Positions 29,901 through 31,282 of a stretch of 31,282 nt of DNA are shown here, piece after piece (the first letter of the stretch is position 1; the number at the start of each line of letters is the position of its first letter). The notes under the pieces are model-generated. The model had not been told where the DNA came from. It made no database searches and worked only from the letters and a program-made list of their open reading frames with translations. A program made the position numbers and the translations under genes. This stretch comes from Elysia marginata. Its lineage: Eukaryota > Mollusca > Gastropoda > Plakobranchidae. The stretch lies in assembly GCA_019649035.1 (NCBI GenBank), contig BMAT01006488.1, positions 252,230 to 283,511 on the forward strand, in the 5' to 3' direction.

Positions 29901-31282
29901 AATAGCGATTTTCAGATTTCAACTTTTTCTGCAGCTTTAGTATGTTAGCTTAAGATACCTGAAGCCGTTGAGAATCTTAAGTGTATGTAGCCCAAAGTTC
30001 ACTTTCAAGCATGATAAATTCCTCTTATTTTAGATAATTTTTTTTCTTTTCTTTTGCGTTTTTCTCAAAACTGTGTTTCCAAGTTCGTTTTCTCAACCAT
30101 TTAATTAACTTTCAGCCTAGGGTCATGAAAATTGATACATAATTATGTAGCTGTTTAGTTTTTACAAACAGCTGGCTATTCATTTTTCTTGTTTATGGAA
30201 TACTTTTTTTGCACAGAAATTAAAACAGTATATTTCCGTGCCCAATTGAAAAAAAAACTTCACGGACTCTAGTAAGGATCTTATATTGCAAGTTTTTTTG
30301 TAAAACATGTTTTTGAACTATTACAAGTGAAAAACTTGAAAAAAGTAAATAGTTTTATAATGTTTAAGAAAAAAAATCTGAAATGTATACAAATTTTTTT
30401 TTATTTTTCCCATGGTATTCACAACTGTTATGTAATACTTTTTTTTAAGTTTTATGATGTTTTTGGCACCTGGTCAAGGCTTGCGTAGCTTAATTTAGCC
30501 TTAAAGGTCAATATTTGAAAAATTAATTTCTTTTAGTAGCAAGCCCGTATATTTATAGATAGATAGCCCAGATCTACTTGGCTCGCAGCTGAATGAGATG
30601 ACGTGACGTCATGGTTCTCTAGGACGTCCGCAAAAACAAATCCACCCAGTGCAGCTAGTCTAGGTTCATACTACGTTCTTAGGCGCGACATCCGTAAATT
30701 AGCGTATAATTTATAGCATAAAAAGTGAGACGCGAAAAAAATTAATTTCTCCATGACTGGCCTCTAAATGACCAGATGTCCCCATATGTGCTTTTCCCTA
30801 GAATGATGCGTTTCCCTACCTATCAACAAAAAATTTGGAAGTTTCAGCCATTTTCCGAACACACAGCGGTTGGCAAAACATTAATTCCTTTTTTTTATAT
30901 TCAGAATTCATGTACAATCATTATGTTTAACTTGCCTAGCTTATTTAGGCCAGCAGCTGCTCTAGGCCTTCTACCACCAGCGTTGGCGTAGGGCTTAGTA
31001 GACCCATATCAACCAGCTTAAAGGTTGTCCGTGCCTGTGACTAGAACATTGTTCACGAGGTCTCATGATTTTCCACTAAATTTAGATCTAGTGATTTGTT
31101 CAAAACTACAGCGCGTTAAGCTTACCATCCACGCAGGGGTGGGGATGTGGGTCGTGCCAGGTATACCCACCCGCATTCAAATTGCGCGGTCACTTGTCAC
31201 CATCCACGCTGAGATTCGGGCACTGGTTGCACCGGGGCAGGGGGAATCCTCTAAATTTCCAAGGCCGTGTCACCAATCGTAT
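29900..31282. other. Intergenic right end
   Basis: Very AT-rich up to about 30560, then more mixed. The last 170 bp are noticeably more GC-rich and contain ACCATCCACGC twice (31125 and 31199, 74 bp apart). No gene could be assigned; an exon continuing past the window cannot be excluded. Confidence 0.35.
30604..30611. promoter_or_regulatory. Perfect CRE palindrome TGACGTCA
   Basis: TGACGTCA, the full consensus for CREB/ATF factors, is preceded by GATGACG. No gene start is recognised nearby, so its significance is unknown. Confidence 0.3.

Overview
The window looks like AT-rich genomic DNA from an invertebrate animal, most likely a gastropod mollusc. The evidence is intron-containing genes with GT/AG splice sites, a secreted three-repeat dermatopontin, a tRNA-derived SINE ending in a GACGTTAAA-type tail, long (TAC)n arrays and many decayed mobile elements. 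The species assignment is inference; nothing seen is bacterial or viral.

Two genes can be assembled with confidence, both on the + strand. The first is a secreted cholinesterase-like carboxylesterase: exon 14554-16073, an intron holding an assembly gap, and exon 17253-17409, giving 558 aa. It has the full Ser-Glu-His triad, the choline-site tryptophan and all three expected disulfides. The second is a dermatopontin with exons 25015-25252, 25770-25901, 27341-27434 and 29369-29432, giving 175 aa. It has a signal peptide and three dermatopontin repeats. The phases of all the joins agree in both genes. They look like independent loci about 7.6 kb apart; no functional link is visible.

The left end (1-5165, - strand) is a decayed gene for a large protein of about 1000 aa. 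It retains one intron with matching phases, a coiled coil and several blocks that read as conserved, but carries one in-frame stop and six frame changes. It looks like an old member of a multicopy, probably transposon-derived family.

The rest is repeats. There are three copies of a composite element with a conserved head and/or about 137-bp tandem units (380-641, 5750-5886, 13631-14290), and a 492-bp non-autonomous DNA transposon with an 8-bp target duplication (8102-8609). There is also a CCHC zinc-knuckle remnant (7697-7993), a SINE (9237-9534), a 244-bp tandem duplication (20255-20742) and a short element with 22-bp perfect inverted repeats (22602-22790). A dispersed repeat occurs near both window ends (1-290, 29582-29900). 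The introns of both genes are rich in trinucleotide arrays, and dermatopontin intron 2 ends in an 860-bp array of about 50-bp units whose last unit forms the exon 3 splice acceptor.

No complete undescribed gene system is evident. The most interesting signals are the splice-acceptor-like minisatellite, the composite satellite element, the unnamed protein family in the left pseudogene and the hybrid acyl pocket of the cholinesterase-like enzyme.
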